Shown: piece after piece, positions 4,589 to 11,403 of the stretch | How the letters are laid out: the number at the start of each line of letters is the position of its first letter | Numbering within the stretch: the stretch's first letter is position 1 | From: Gemmatimonadota bacterium | GTDB lineage: Bacteria > Gemmatimonadota > Gemmatimonadetes > Gemmatimonadales > Gemmatimonadaceae | Assembly (NCBI GenBank): GCA_947475795.1 | Contig: CANJOX010000068.1 | Span: 1 to 11,403, forward strand | Reading direction: 5' to 3' | DNA: 11,403 bases | Made by a program: the position numbers and the translations under genes | Notes under the pieces: generated by a model | Told to the model about the DNA's origin: nothing | The model's database searches: none | The model's input: only the letters and a program-made list of their open reading frames with translations

Positions 4589-7528
4589 ATGTCTGAGTCC
4601 GGTGATCGGCGCGCTACGCCGTCCGCATTCGAACTGCATCTACTCGGCGTCGCGGCCATCACCGCTGCGCGCTCCGTGTCGTCCACCGTGGACACCCCCG
4701 CCGCGGTGCCCACCGGCGCCGCGCAGCCGCGACGCCTCGCGCTCCTCGCCGTGCTCGCGGAGGCGTTTCCATCGCCTGTCGCGCGCGAGCGGGTGGTGGG
4801 GATTCTCTGGCCTGAGCAAGACATTGCCGGCGCCCGTCGGCTGCTCACGCAGGCCCTCTATGTGCTCAAGCGGGAACTGGGCGACGACGTCATTCGCGCG
4901 AGCGCGACCAACCTGACGTTCAATCCCGACGCGCTTCCCACTGATCTGGTGCAGTTCCGGTCGGCGCTGGCGGCCGGCGATGTGTCCCGCGCCACGGCGC
5001 TCTACCGCGGGGCCTTCGTGGAAGGGCTGTACATCAAGGGCGCGGCGGAATTCGAACGGTGGGTGGACGCGGTGCGCCTCGACACGGCGCAGCGCTTCCG
5101 GACCGCCCTCGAGCAACGCGCTGACGCCGACGAAGCGCGGGGCGACTGGCCGGCCGCCCGGAGTAGCCGCGAGCGTGTGTTGGCGCTGTTCCCCTTCGAC
5201 AGCAGCGCGTTGCTCGCGTACGTGCAGGCGGTGACCAGTGCCGGTGATACAGCGGCCGCCCGGACGGCCGCCGCCGCGTGGGAGCGGCGGATGCGTACGG
5301 AGTTGGAGGTCGAGCCCGATCCGGTGGTGCTGGCACGCCTCGCGCAGAGTCTCGTCGCCCGCCCGGCCGTCTCGCCACGTGAGGCAGTTCCCGTCTACGG
5401 CGGTGTCGTTGAGCCGCCACCAGCGCCACCGGATCCCGCCGTGGCTGCGGACCCTCCACGCTCCGTGGCCGCGCCCCGTCGTGCCGGTACCCCGCGCTGG
5501 CGTCGTGGTACGTTGGCGGTCGCACTGGTGGCTGGTGTGGTGGGGTTGGCCGCCGAAGCGGTACGCCGCTCCGGCACCCAGCCCGGCGTCGAGCCCTCGC
5601 GCACTGCGGCGTCGCGCCCGCGGGATGTGATCATCGAACCCTTCGCGCTCCACGGCGATACCGTCGGCGCGCGGGCGCTGGCGACGGTGTTGGCCGATGC
5701 CCTCGTGAGCGGGGCACAGGGGGCGAACGGTGTCACGCTCGTCCACCGGGCGGCCGCACATCAGCACGATGGCGATCGGGTCGCGCCGGACATCGTCGTC
5801 AATGGTTCGCTGGACCTCGCCACGAGTCAGCTGCGCGTCGATCTCGACCTGAATACCACGAGTCCGGTGCACCTGTCGGTTACGGGATCCCGGGACTCCG
5901 TGCTCGTGGTGGCCGACCGGCTCGCGCGCGAACTCACGGCGGCGCTCTATCCGGAGTTGGGGGAGAGCACACGCGCCGCTGGGCTGCGTGGGACCGCGGT
6001 GCCTGGTACGCTGCGCAAGTACCTCGACGGTGAGATGCTGTTGCGTCGGGGAGACTTTGATGGCGCATGGAAGGCGTTCCGTGACGCGACCGTCCTCGAT
6101 GCGCGCTTCTCGGAGGCGTGGTACCGGCGCGCCATCGCCGCCGAGTACACACAGCGCACGCAGGATGCAGACAGCGCCATCGTGGAGGCGCTCAAGCCCG
6201 CCGCGACCCTCACCAGCCGCGACCGCGAGCTGTACACCGGGTATGCCCGATGGCGTGACGGCGACGGGGTGCGTGCGGAGGCGACGTTCCGCGAGCTCGC
6301 CACCCGCGACCGCTTCGACCGCGACGCGTGGTTCCAGCTGGCCGAGGTGCTCTTTCACGGCGCCGCGGTCCTCGGGCCGTCGATGGACGACGCCACCGAT
6401 GCGTGGCGCACCGTGATCGCGCTCGACAGCAGCAACTTCGAAGCGATCGTGCATGGCTTCCGCATCGAGGCGCGGGCCCGGAATGCGCCGGCGCTGCGCG
6501 CGCTGCTGCGACAGCTCGAGCGCCTCGGGGCGCGCGGCGCCGTCGCCGGTGAGTCGCGTGTGATCTCGGCGTACGGGATCGGCACGACGGCGTCGATCGC
6601 GGCCGTGCAGCCCCTGCTCGATTCGCTCCCCGACTATTCGCTCTTCTATCTCCACAGCGTGCTCGCCGGGTTGTTGGCCGATCCGTCCGCCGCGGCCCCG
6701 CTGGCCCAGCGGCTCACGGTCGCATCGTACCCGCGCACCGTGCAAGCGCAGGGGCATCTCGCGCTGGCGCATCTGGCCGTATCGCGAGGCCGATTCTCGG
6801 AGGCATGGCGTGAGCTCGATCTGGCGGCCCCGCTCGATGCCGTCCCGGCGGCCTGGAGCCGGGCGTACTTCGCGACGCTCCCCTTCGCGGCGGTCAGCGC
6901 AGAACGGCGGCACGACGCCGAGCGCGCGCTCGACAACCTCACCGGGCTCGCCACCACCAGTCTGCCGCTGAGTCTCGAACTCGGCGTGGATGTCCCGGCC
7001 GCGCCGCTGATCACTGGCTACTTGAAGGCGCAGCTCGCGCTGGCCGACGGGCGCGTGCCGTCGCCGCTGCGTTGTGAGAGCGGCGCGTTGGACCGCGTGC
7101 GAACGCTGTGCCCCGATCTGCAACTCGGCTTGTCCACCGAATCCGGTCGGCGGGCGGGACGCAGCGCGCCGCGCGCGATCGAGGACTTTGTGCCGGTCGT
7201 CCCGTATCAGTTCGCGGGGCGGTCAACGTACTTCTCCCGCACCCGTGAGCGATGGCAGCGGGCCGACGCACTGGTGGCCTCCGGTCGTGATGTGCTCGCC
7301 GCAAAGGCGTTCGCGTCCATCCCGCTTGGCGCGCGGCTCGACTACGTGTACCTCGCTCCCAGTCTCGTGCGGCGCGGCCAGCTCGCCGAACGGGCGGGTC
7401 GCCGCGCGGACGCCCTTGGTTACTACCGGCAGGCCGTGGTGCTGCTGGCGGATGCGGAGGCCGAACTGCGTCCGCTCCGTGACCTGGCCGCGGCGGGTAT
7501 TGGCCGGTTGCAGGGGACCTCCGAGTAG
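4589..7528 (+). CDS. Membrane-anchored SARP/BTAD regulator with TPR tail
   Basis: A 979-residue transcription regulator. Residues about 14-120 look like the winged-helix DNA-binding domain of SARP/OmpR-type regulators; the stretch VARERVVGILWPEQDIAGARRLLTQALYVLKRELG is typical. A bacterial transcriptional activation domain (BTAD, all helical) follows at about 122-255, with LYRGAFVEGL and LEVEPDPVVLARL as landmarks. A Pro/Ala linker leads to Arg-rich PRWRR and one membrane helix (about 306-324). The positive-inside rule puts the DNA-binding part in the cytoplasm and the rest in the periplasm. After the helix comes a TolB/FlgO-like alpha/beta segment (about 346-455), then TPR-like helical pairs to the end. 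It probably senses an envelope signal, like CadC or ToxR in layout; the ligand is unknown. Classical SARPs are soluble and lack this tail. An in-frame GTG at 4496 would add 31 residues rich in Cys and Pro, which look non-native; the ATG at 4589 follows a -10-like box. Family call firm, target genes unknown. Confidence 0.85.
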   Translation: MSESGDRRATPSAFELHLLGVAAITAARSVSSTVDTPAAVPTGAAQPRRLALLAVLAEAFPSPVARERVVGILWPEQDIAGARRLLTQALYVLKRELGDDVIRASATNLTFNPDALPTDLVQFRSALAAGDVSRATALYRGAFVEGLYIKGAAEFERWVDAVRLDTAQRFRTALEQRADADEARGDWPAARSSRERVLALFPFDSSALLAYVQAVTSAGDTAAARTAAAAWERRMRTELEVEPDPVVLARLAQSLVARPAVSPREAVPVYGGVVEPPPAPPDPAVAADPPRSVAAPRRAGTPRWRRGTLAVALVAGVVGLAAEAVRRSGTQPGVEPSRTAASRPRDVIIEPFALHGDTVGARALATVLADALVSGAQGANGVTLVHRAAAHQHDGDRVAPDIVVNGSLDLATSQLRVDLDLNTTSPVHLSVTGSRDSVLVVADRLARELTAALYPELGESTRAAGLRGTAVPGTLRKYLDGEMLLRRGDFDGAWKAFRDATVLDARFSEAWYRRAIAAEYTQRTQDADSAIVEALKPAATLTSRDRELYTGYARWRDGDGVRAEATFRELATRDRFDRDAWFQLAEVLFHGAAVLGPSMDDATDAWRTVIALDSSNFEAIVHGFRIEARARNAPALRALLRQLERLGARGAVAGESRVISAYGIGTTASIAAVQPLLDSLPDYSLFYLHSVLAGLLADPSAAAPLAQRLTVASYPRTVQAQGHLALAHLAVSRGRFSEAWRELDLAAPLDAVPAAWSRAYFATLPFAAVSAERRHDAERALDNLTGLATTSLPLSLELGVDVPAAPLITGYLKAQLALADGRVPSPLRCESGALDRVRTLCPDLQLGLSTESGRRAGRSAPRAIEDFVPVVPYQFAGRSTYFSRTRERWQRADALVASGRDVLAAKAFASIPLGARLDYVYLAPSLVRRGQLAERAGRRADALGYYRQAVVLLADAEAELRPLRDLAAAGIGRLQGTSE

Positions 7529-7600
7529 CCGCCGGGCATCACGCGGCAAGCGCATCGCGCGCTGCAGGCCGCCGACGGCATCAACCGTATCGTTTCGATC

Positions 7601-7606
7601 AGGAGG
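7601..7606 (+). promoter_or_regulatory. Strong Shine-Dalgarno sequence AGGAGG
   Basis: A full AGGAGG seven bases before the ATG at 7614 fixes that start and rules out the longer open frame, which extends upstream inside the regulator gene. A TATCGT hexamer at 7588-7593 could be a -10 box giving a short leader. Confidence 0.85.
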
Positions 7607-7613
7607 TCGCCCC

Positions 7614-8012
7614 ATGACGGCATTGCTGCGCTTCTCGCCGGGTCTGGCGTGCGACCCTGATGTGGCGGCGTGGTTTGCCCGCCAGCCGAAGGCGTTGCGG
7701 GCGCTCGTGGATCCATGGTTTGCCTGCATGCGTGCCGCGGGACCGGACGTGTGCGAGCTCGTGCATGATGGCTGTCCCGTCGCATGCGTCGATGCGGCCC
7801 CCTTCGCGTACGTCAACATCTTCACCGCGCACGCGAACGTCGGGTTCTTCCACGGCGCGGCGCTCCCCGATCCCGCGCGATTGCTGGAAGGAACGGGAAA
7901 GCACATGCGTCACGTCAAACTGCGGCCCGCTGGCGCGGTGCACCACGACGCGCTAGCGGCGCTGATCGCGGCAGCGTATGCCGACATCCGGGCGCGGATC
8001 GCCCACCCGTAA
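7614..8012 (+). CDS. DUF1801 (YdhG-like) small protein
   Basis: A 132-residue soluble protein of the DUF1801 family. The family hallmark is clear: a HDGCPVACVDAAPFAYVNIF core (about 51-70), then AHANVGFFHGAALPDPARLLEGTGKHMRHVKLRP (about 72-105). These proteins adopt a compact alpha/beta fold related to YdhG/YjhG-like proteins; no enzymatic role is established, so none is assigned. No signal peptide or membrane segment is seen. It is 85 bases downstream of the regulator gene on the same strand and has its own strong ribosome binding site, so it may be transcribed separately or by read-through. It is convergent with the phosphodiesterase-like gene, with a 29-base gap. Family call confident. Confidence 0.85.
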   Translation: MTALLRFSPGLACDPDVAAWFARQPKALRALVDPWFACMRAAGPDVCELVHDGCPVACVDAAPFAYVNIFTAHANVGFFHGAALPDPARLLEGTGKHMRHVKLRPAGAVHHDALAALIAAAYADIRARIAHP

Positions 8013-8041
8013 CGTGGTCGCCGCGGGCGTTCCCTCGACGA

Positions 8042-9028
8042 TCAGCGCGCTCCGCGCCGCAGGAACGACACACCATCCATCTCACGCGTCACCGCGGCGG
8101 GCACCGCGATGCGCAGGTGCTGCAAAATCGAGGGTGCGATATCCACGATCGCCGGCGTGCCGCGTGTGAAGCGCGCGTTGAGCCGCGACTGATTCGTCAC
8201 GATCCAGGTGATGCGCTCCCGCTCCGACTGCCCGCCGTGCCCTTTCCCGGTGCGGGCATCGCGCCCGTGATCGGTCGTCACCACGATCATCCAATGCTCG
8301 CCCAGCGCCTGGCGCTGCTTCACGGCTGCCCAGATGCGTCCCACCCGTGCATCCGCCTGACGCACCGCGGTATGAAACGCCTCGCTGTCACCGTTCGCGT
8401 GGGCCACGTCGTCGGTGTGCTGGAGATACACCCACGACAGGTCGGGCCCGTTCGCCGCGATGTACTGGGCGGCGTCGGTGGCCACGCGTTCATCGATGGC
8501 CTGGATGTATCGCGACGCCCGATCATGTGGAAAGGCCACGGTATCCCGCTCGAACCCGTCGGCGGTGTGGTCGAGCCGGAAGTCGCCCGCCCCCGGGCGC
8601 CCTTCGCCCACGAGTACCGTGCGATTGTCGAGCCACGTCGAGAAGAGCGCGGTTGTCCGGGACGGGTCAACCGACTCCACGATGCGGAACAGGTTCCAGT
8701 ACGCATAGTTGGGCGACTGGTTGTTGTTGTTCCACACGTTGTGCTTGTTCGCCCACGTGCCGGTGAGCAGGCTCATGTAGCCGGGGGCCGAGATGGTCGG
8801 CGTTTCGGTGCGCCCACCCTTTTGGCCGCCGACGGAGGCGCGTGCGTACCCACCGGCCGCGGCGATCTCATCGAGCATCGGGGTGTCCACCCGTTCGATC
8901 ACATCGGCGGGGATGCCATCGAGCAGAATGAACACGGCCTTGTGCGGGACGTGCGCGGTCCGGCCCACGGGGAGACGGCAAGCCGACAGCAGCGTGAGGC
9001 CGAGGAGGACGGGAAGCAGGGTGCGCAT
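8042..9028 (-). CDS. Type I phosphodiesterase/alkaline phosphatase family lipoprotein
   Basis: A 328-residue exported hydrolase of the nucleotide pyrophosphatase/phosphodiesterase (PF01663-type) branch of the alkaline phosphatase superfamily. An N-terminal lipoprotein signal ends LLSAC with Cys17. Two-metal ligands can be read off: Asp37 (ILLDG), Asp206 and His210 (TDDVAH), Asp253-His254 (TTDHG) and His264 (GHGG). The nucleophile motif TPTISAPGYMSLLTG has Ser80 where characterised NPP enzymes have Thr. Substrate unknown; phosphodiester or phosphomonoester hydrolysis in the periplasm is expected. The start ATG is directly preceded by pyrimidine-rich sequence with no Shine-Dalgarno. It lies 40 bases behind the PIN toxin gene on the same strand, so it may be the last gene of that transcript or have its own promoter in the toxin gene. 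Family call confident; start good because the signal peptide fits. Confidence 0.87.
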   Translation of the reverse strand: MRTLLPVLLGLTLLSACRLPVGRTAHVPHKAVFILLDGIPADVIERVDTPMLDEIAAAGGYARASVGGQKGGRTETPTISAPGYMSLLTGTWANKHNVWNNNNQSPNYAYWNLFRIVESVDPSRTTALFSTWLDNRTVLVGEGRPGAGDFRLDHTADGFERDTVAFPHDRASRYIQAIDERVATDAAQYIAANGPDLSWVYLQHTDDVAHANGDSEAFHTAVRQADARVGRIWAAVKQRQALGEHWMIVVTTDHGRDARTGKGHGGQSERERITWIVTNQSRLNARFTRGTPAIVDIAPSILQHLRIAVPAAVTREMDGVSFLRRGAR

Positions 9029-9068
9029 GCGAGGAAAGAGAGGAAATGCCGAACGGCGCCGCGCGTCG

Positions 9069-9536
9069 CTACCAGACCGTTTCCGGATAAAAGGCGCGAA
9101 TCACGCGATCGGATGATACCAACGTCGCCCGATGGTGCATGGCCGTCGCCACGATGATGCGATCCGCGGGATCCCGATGGTCCCAGTCGAGCGCGAGCAC
9201 TTCACGCCAGATGGCCAGATCCACCGGCAGGATGGTCAACCCGCTCATGGACTCGATGCGGGTCATGAAGCCGTCAAACGAGTCGCCGAGATCGAGCAGG
9301 GCGCGCCCCGCCTTCAATCCGATTTCCCAGCACGACACCGAACTCACCAGTATCGGCGACGGCCGTGCCATGGCCAGCTCCGAGCGCGCGGCTCGGCTCA
9401 GGCGCGCCGGATCCTGCAACCACCACAGCAGGACCGCGGTATCAAGCAACAACGGCCGCGCCGGTGTTTCCCGAACCCGCTTGGCCGCCTTCTTCGCCGG
9501 CGTGCCGTACGACGGCGACGGCCGATCAGGCGTCAT
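9069..9536 (-). CDS. PIN-domain toxin, VapC-like
   Basis: A 155-residue PIN-domain ribonuclease-type toxin. The acidic metal-binding set is visible: Asp32 in LLLDTAVLLWWL, Glu71 in SCWEIGLKAG, Asp122/Asp125 in DHRDPADRIIVATA, and Asp143 in LVSSDRVI. VapC toxins cut specific RNAs such as initiator tRNA or rRNA loops; the target here is unknown. The upstream partner gene encodes a Phd/YefM antitoxin and overlaps it by 11 bases, a classic toxin-antitoxin arrangement with translational coupling. The ATG at 9536 was chosen because it lies in the antitoxin's last codons; ATG 9545 would add three residues. Before the usual PIN start there is a tail of about 28 residues rich in Lys, Arg and Pro, which most VapC proteins lack. 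All catalytic residues are present, so the toxin looks intact. Confidence 0.87.
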   Translation of the reverse strand: MTPDRPSPSYGTPAKKAAKRVRETPARPLLLDTAVLLWWLQDPARLSRAARSELAMARPSPILVSSVSCWEIGLKAGRALLDLGDSFDGFMTRIESMSGLTILPVDLAIWREVLALDWDHRDPADRIIVATAMHHRATLVSSDRVIRAFYPETVW

Positions 9537-9768
9537 CCCACTCATCGACGGTCGGCGCATTCGGATCGCCCGTAAAGCGCACCGGACCGATGGCCCGAAA
9601 CTCCGCCAGCACATCGGCCATCGGCCGCTTCTCGGTAAAGGGCACGACCTGCAGTACCGGCTTGCCGTGATCGGTCACGACCAACGGCACGCCGGTCTCC
9701 TCGACCCGACGGAAGTACTCGAGCATGTGCGCTTTCAGCGCACTTTTCGATACGGTGACCATAGTCAT
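9526..9768 (-). CDS. Phd/YefM-family antitoxin
   Basis: An 80-residue antitoxin. The N-terminal half has the Phd/YefM fold signature: VTVSKSALKAHMLEYFRRVEETGVPLVVTDHGKPVLQVVPF (about residues 4-44), which dimerises and binds operator DNA. The acidic C-terminal tail, ending DEWDDA, should wrap around and block the PIN toxin. ATGs at 9768 and 9762 are both plausible; 9762 (78 residues) fits a leaderless transcript from a TACGCT hexamer seven bases upstream. A longer frame to 9825 is unlikely because it runs through the operator region. No Shine-Dalgarno is visible. Periodic TGAC words over the start suggest autorepression by the antitoxin or the complex. The pair is family-typical and looks complete. 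Confidence 0.87.
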   Translation of the reverse strand: MTMVTVSKSALKAHMLEYFRRVEETGVPLVVTDHGKPVLQVVPFTEKRPMADVLAEFRAIGPVRFTGDPNAPTVDEWDDA

Positions 9769-9792
9769 TAGCGTAGTCACATTTGGGGTCAC
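9755..9792 (-). promoter_or_regulatory. Probable antitoxin operator with 12 bp-spaced TGAC words
   Basis: Read on the minus strand, TGAC begins at 9791, 9779 and 9767, exactly 12 bases apart, the last two as TGACTA. The inverted word GGTCAC follows at 9760-9755. The array covers the -10-like hexamer and both candidate start codons of the antitoxin gene. Phd/YefM antitoxins are known to bind repeated sites over their own promoter, so autoregulation is the natural reading, though the exact site is inferred. Confidence 0.5.
9770..9775 (-). promoter_or_regulatory. -10-like TACGCT before the antitoxin gene
   Basis: TACGCT fits the TANNNT form and ends seven bases before the ATG at 9762 (one base before ATG 9768). 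If it is used, the message is leaderless and 9762 is the true start. It lies between two TGAC operator words, so a bound antitoxin would block it. Confidence 0.35.
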
Positions 9793-9875
9793 TGCCAACC
9801 GTCGGGGGCGTTCGACGGCGCCCACTGATGGGATCGCGGCGCGGTGTAGTTTTCCGTGACCTCACTCAACCTGTC

Positions 9876-9881
9876 GATACC
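9876..9881 (+). promoter_or_regulatory. -10-like GATACC before the ABC-F gene
   Basis: GATACC is followed by seven bases and then GTG at 9889. The whole 16-base word matches the start region of the VanZ-like gene (GATACTCCGACGCATG) at 12 positions. A leaderless transcript is one reading. TAGTTT at 9847-9852 is an alternative -10 box, three bases before the other candidate GTG at 9856. Confidence 0.3.
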
Positions 9882-9888
9882 TCGCCGC

Positions 9889-11403
9889 GTGACGCTTCTC
9901 TCCTGCTCCAATATCGGTATCTCCTTCGGAGCCACCGAACTCCTCAAAGACATCACCTTCACCGTCGCCGAAGGTGAGCGGTGGGGGATCATCGGCCGCA
10001 ATGGCGCCGGCAAGACGTCGATCTTCGGCGTCATCACCGGCGAGATCCAGCCCACGGTCGGTGCCGTCGCCCGGAAGCCGGGACTGCGTCACGCCCTGCT
10101 CGATCAGCACCGGGCCTTTGAAGGGGCCACCACGGTGTGGCAGGCGGGCGCCGCCGCCTGGCGCGAGGTCATCGCCCTCGAGCAGCGCATTGCCGACCAA
10201 GCAATGGCCCTCGGGGAGATGGGTGATAAGTGCACCGACGAGATGCTCGAAAAATTCGGGCAGGATCAGGAGCGCTTCGCGGACCTCGGCGGCTACATCT
10301 ACCACGCCCGCGTGGACGCCGTGTTGCAGGGACTCGGCTTCGATGCCGAGGAGTCGAAGACGCGCCTCGTCTCCACGCTCTCGGGCGGAGAGCGCGGACG
10401 TGTGGGGCTGGCGGCGCAGTTGATTGCGCCCGCCGACCTGCTGATGCTCGACGAACCCACCAATCACCTCGACCTCGACACCACCACTTGGCTGCAGGAG
10501 TGGCTCAAGGAGTGCGACGAGACCGTGCTCGTGGTGTCGCACGATCGTGCGTTCATGGACGCCATCTGCACGAACATCCTGCACATCGAGGCGAAGACGA
10601 GCGAGGCGTACAAGGGGAACTACAGCCAGTTCGTACCGCAGCGCGCTGAGCGTCGGCTCACGCGCGAGCGCGAAGTGGAGAAGCAGCGCGCGTACGTGAA
10701 GAAGGAAGAGGAGTACATCCGGCGGAATCTGGCCGGCGTGAACTCGTTCCAGGCCAAGGGCAAACGCAAGCGACTCGAGCGTCTGCCGCGCCTGGCGCCT
10801 CCGGTGGGCGATCCCGCCGCCATGTCGCTCGAGTTCAAGATCGCCGATCGCGGCGGCGACCAGGTGGTCTCCATCGATGAGCTGCGCGTGGAGGTGCCGG
10901 GGCGTGTGCTCGTCAGCGACTTCACCGCGACACTGCGGCGCAACGATTTCGTGGCGCTGGTCGGCCCCAACGGCGCCGGCAAATCCACGTTCATCTCCAC
11001 GATGCTCGGCGATCTCGTGCCGGCCGGTGGCCAGGCGCGCGTGGGCAGTTCGATCACGCCGGCATGGTTCCGTCAGGACCTCGCCGACCTACCGCTCAAG
11101 TTGTCGCTGTCGGACGCCATTCAGGCGCAGCGGCCGCTCTGGAGCCGCGGCAACATCCAGAACCATCTCGGCGCCTTCGGCTTCAGCGGCGACGAAGTGT
11201 TCCGCGAAATCCGCACCCTCAGTGGCGGTGAGCGGGCCCGCATGGCGCTGGCGCTCATGACGCTCACCGGCGCCAATCTGCTGGTGCTCGATGAGCCCAC
11301 CAATCACCTCGACGTCGAGAACATCGAGGTGCTCGAAGATGCACTCGACGAGTTCGACGGCACCGTGCTGCTGGTGAGCCATGACCGCGCCTTCCTGCGT
11401 CAG
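9889..11403 (+). CDS. ABC-F family ATPase, cut by the window's right edge
   Basis: The first 505 codons of an ABC-F protein: two ATP-binding domains in one chain and no membrane segments. Domain 1 has Walker A GRNGAGKTS (from residue 36), signature LSGGERGR (164), Walker B LMLDEPTNHLD (185) and His218 of the switch loop. A charged linker (about 235-315) with KKEEEYIRRNLAG and QAKGKRKRLERLPRL is the P-site tRNA interaction region. Domain 2 has Walker A GPNGAGKST (359), LSGGERAR (444), LVLDEPTNHLD (465) and His498. ABC-F proteins bind the ribosomal E site and relieve stalling or protect against ribosome-targeting antibiotics; the subfamily here is not settled, with a housekeeping YdiF/Uup-like role more likely than resistance. 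GTG 9889 is preferred over GTG 9856 because the protein then opens with the usual TLLS...ISFG strand. No stop is reached; full proteins often run 530-650 residues. It is divergent from the toxin-antitoxin genes. Confidence 0.9.
   Translation, partial: MTLLSCSNIGISFGATELLKDITFTVAEGERWGIIGRNGAGKTSIFGVITGEIQPTVGAVARKPGLRHALLDQHRAFEGATTVWQAGAAAWREVIALEQRIADQAMALGEMGDKCTDEMLEKFGQDQERFADLGGYIYHARVDAVLQGLGFDAEESKTRLVSTLSGGERGRVGLAAQLIAPADLLMLDEPTNHLDLDTTTWLQEWLKECDETVLVVSHDRAFMDAICTNILHIEAKTSEAYKGNYSQFVPQRAERRLTREREVEKQRAYVKKEEEYIRRNLAGVNSFQAKGKRKRLERLPRLAPPVGDPAAMSLEFKIADRGGDQVVSIDELRVEVPGRVLVSDFTATLRRNDFVALVGPNGAGKSTFISTMLGDLVPAGGQARVGSSITPAWFRQDLADLPLKLSLSDAIQAQRPLWSRGNIQNHLGAFGFSGDEVFREIRTLSGGERARMALALMTLTGANLLVLDEPTNHLDVENIEVLEDALDEFDGTVLLVSHDRAFLRQ

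Noticed and set aside
4640..7123. 827-codon open frame antisense to the regulator gene
   Set aside because: It lies wholly opposite a well-recognised SARP/BTAD protein, and its product is Arg/Gly/His-rich without any domain. Long antisense frames are expected in DNA this GC-rich.
9046..9090. Plus-strand mini-frame after a purine-rich GAGGAAAGAGAGGAA stretch (9031-9045)
   Set aside because: It looks like a ribosome binding site plus ATG, but the frame is only 14 codons and lies opposite the toxin stop and the hydrolase upstream region; no support as a gene.
7784..9157. 457-codon plus-strand frame over the phosphodiesterase-family gene
   Set aside because: Arg/Pro/His-rich shadow of the minus-strand gene, with no motif and no ribosome binding site.
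9862..10584. 240-codon frame antisense to the ABC-F gene
   Set aside because: The ABC-F reading has complete Walker and signature motifs on the plus strand; the antisense product is a known type of mirror artefact of ABC ATPase genes.

Overview
This GC-rich window (about two thirds G+C by eye) looks like chromosomal DNA of a Gram-negative, free-living bacterium. The best guess is Gemmatimonadota. That is an inference from gene style: a large SARP/BTAD-type regulator with a membrane anchor and a TPR tail, an Ig-like (Big2) lipoprotein, a long VanZ-like membrane protein, and mixed Shine-Dalgarno and SD-less starts. Nothing in the window fixes the taxonomy. I see no rRNA, tRNA, CRISPR array, insertion sequence or prophage gene.

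Layout. Positions 1-170 hold no convincing gene, only a short direct repeat and a hairpin behind the first gene. 171-1511 (-) encodes a polytopic VanZ-like membrane protein. Divergent from it, 1714-4197 (+) encodes a large lipoprotein with two Ig-like domains, an odd glycine-rich hydrophobic stretch and a C-terminal beta domain; a perfect 4 x 15 bp tandem repeat lies within its N-terminal coding sequence. After a 391 bp gap comes 4589-7528 (+), a 979-residue membrane-anchored SARP/BTAD transcription regulator with a periplasmic TPR tail. Then follows a small DUF1801 protein (7614-8012, +) with a textbook ribosome binding site. On the minus strand sits a compact unit in the order Phd/YefM antitoxin (9768-9526), VapC-like PIN toxin (9536-9069), and a lipoprotein of the type I phosphodiesterase/alkaline phosphatase family (9028-8042). 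Divergent from this unit, an ABC-F ATPase starts at 9889 and runs off the right edge.

The most interesting signal is not a gene. A 69 bp element occurs twice, 1572-1640 and 4282-4350, with 50 of 69 identical bases and no gaps. One copy lies upstream of the Ig-like lipoprotein gene and the other upstream of the SARP-type regulator gene. Conservation is concentrated in boxes (GGRAAAAC, 16 variable bases, GTTGACTC, then GGGTTGAG). This looks like a shared promoter or operator, so the regulator and the surface lipoprotein may form one envelope-responsive regulon, possibly autoregulated. This is inference from sequence only.

Other signals are a 12 bp-periodic TGAC array over the antitoxin start (probable autoregulatory operator), -10-like hexamers 5-8 bases before several start codons (possible leaderless transcripts), and a Ser in place of Thr at the expected nucleophile of the phosphodiesterase-family protein.
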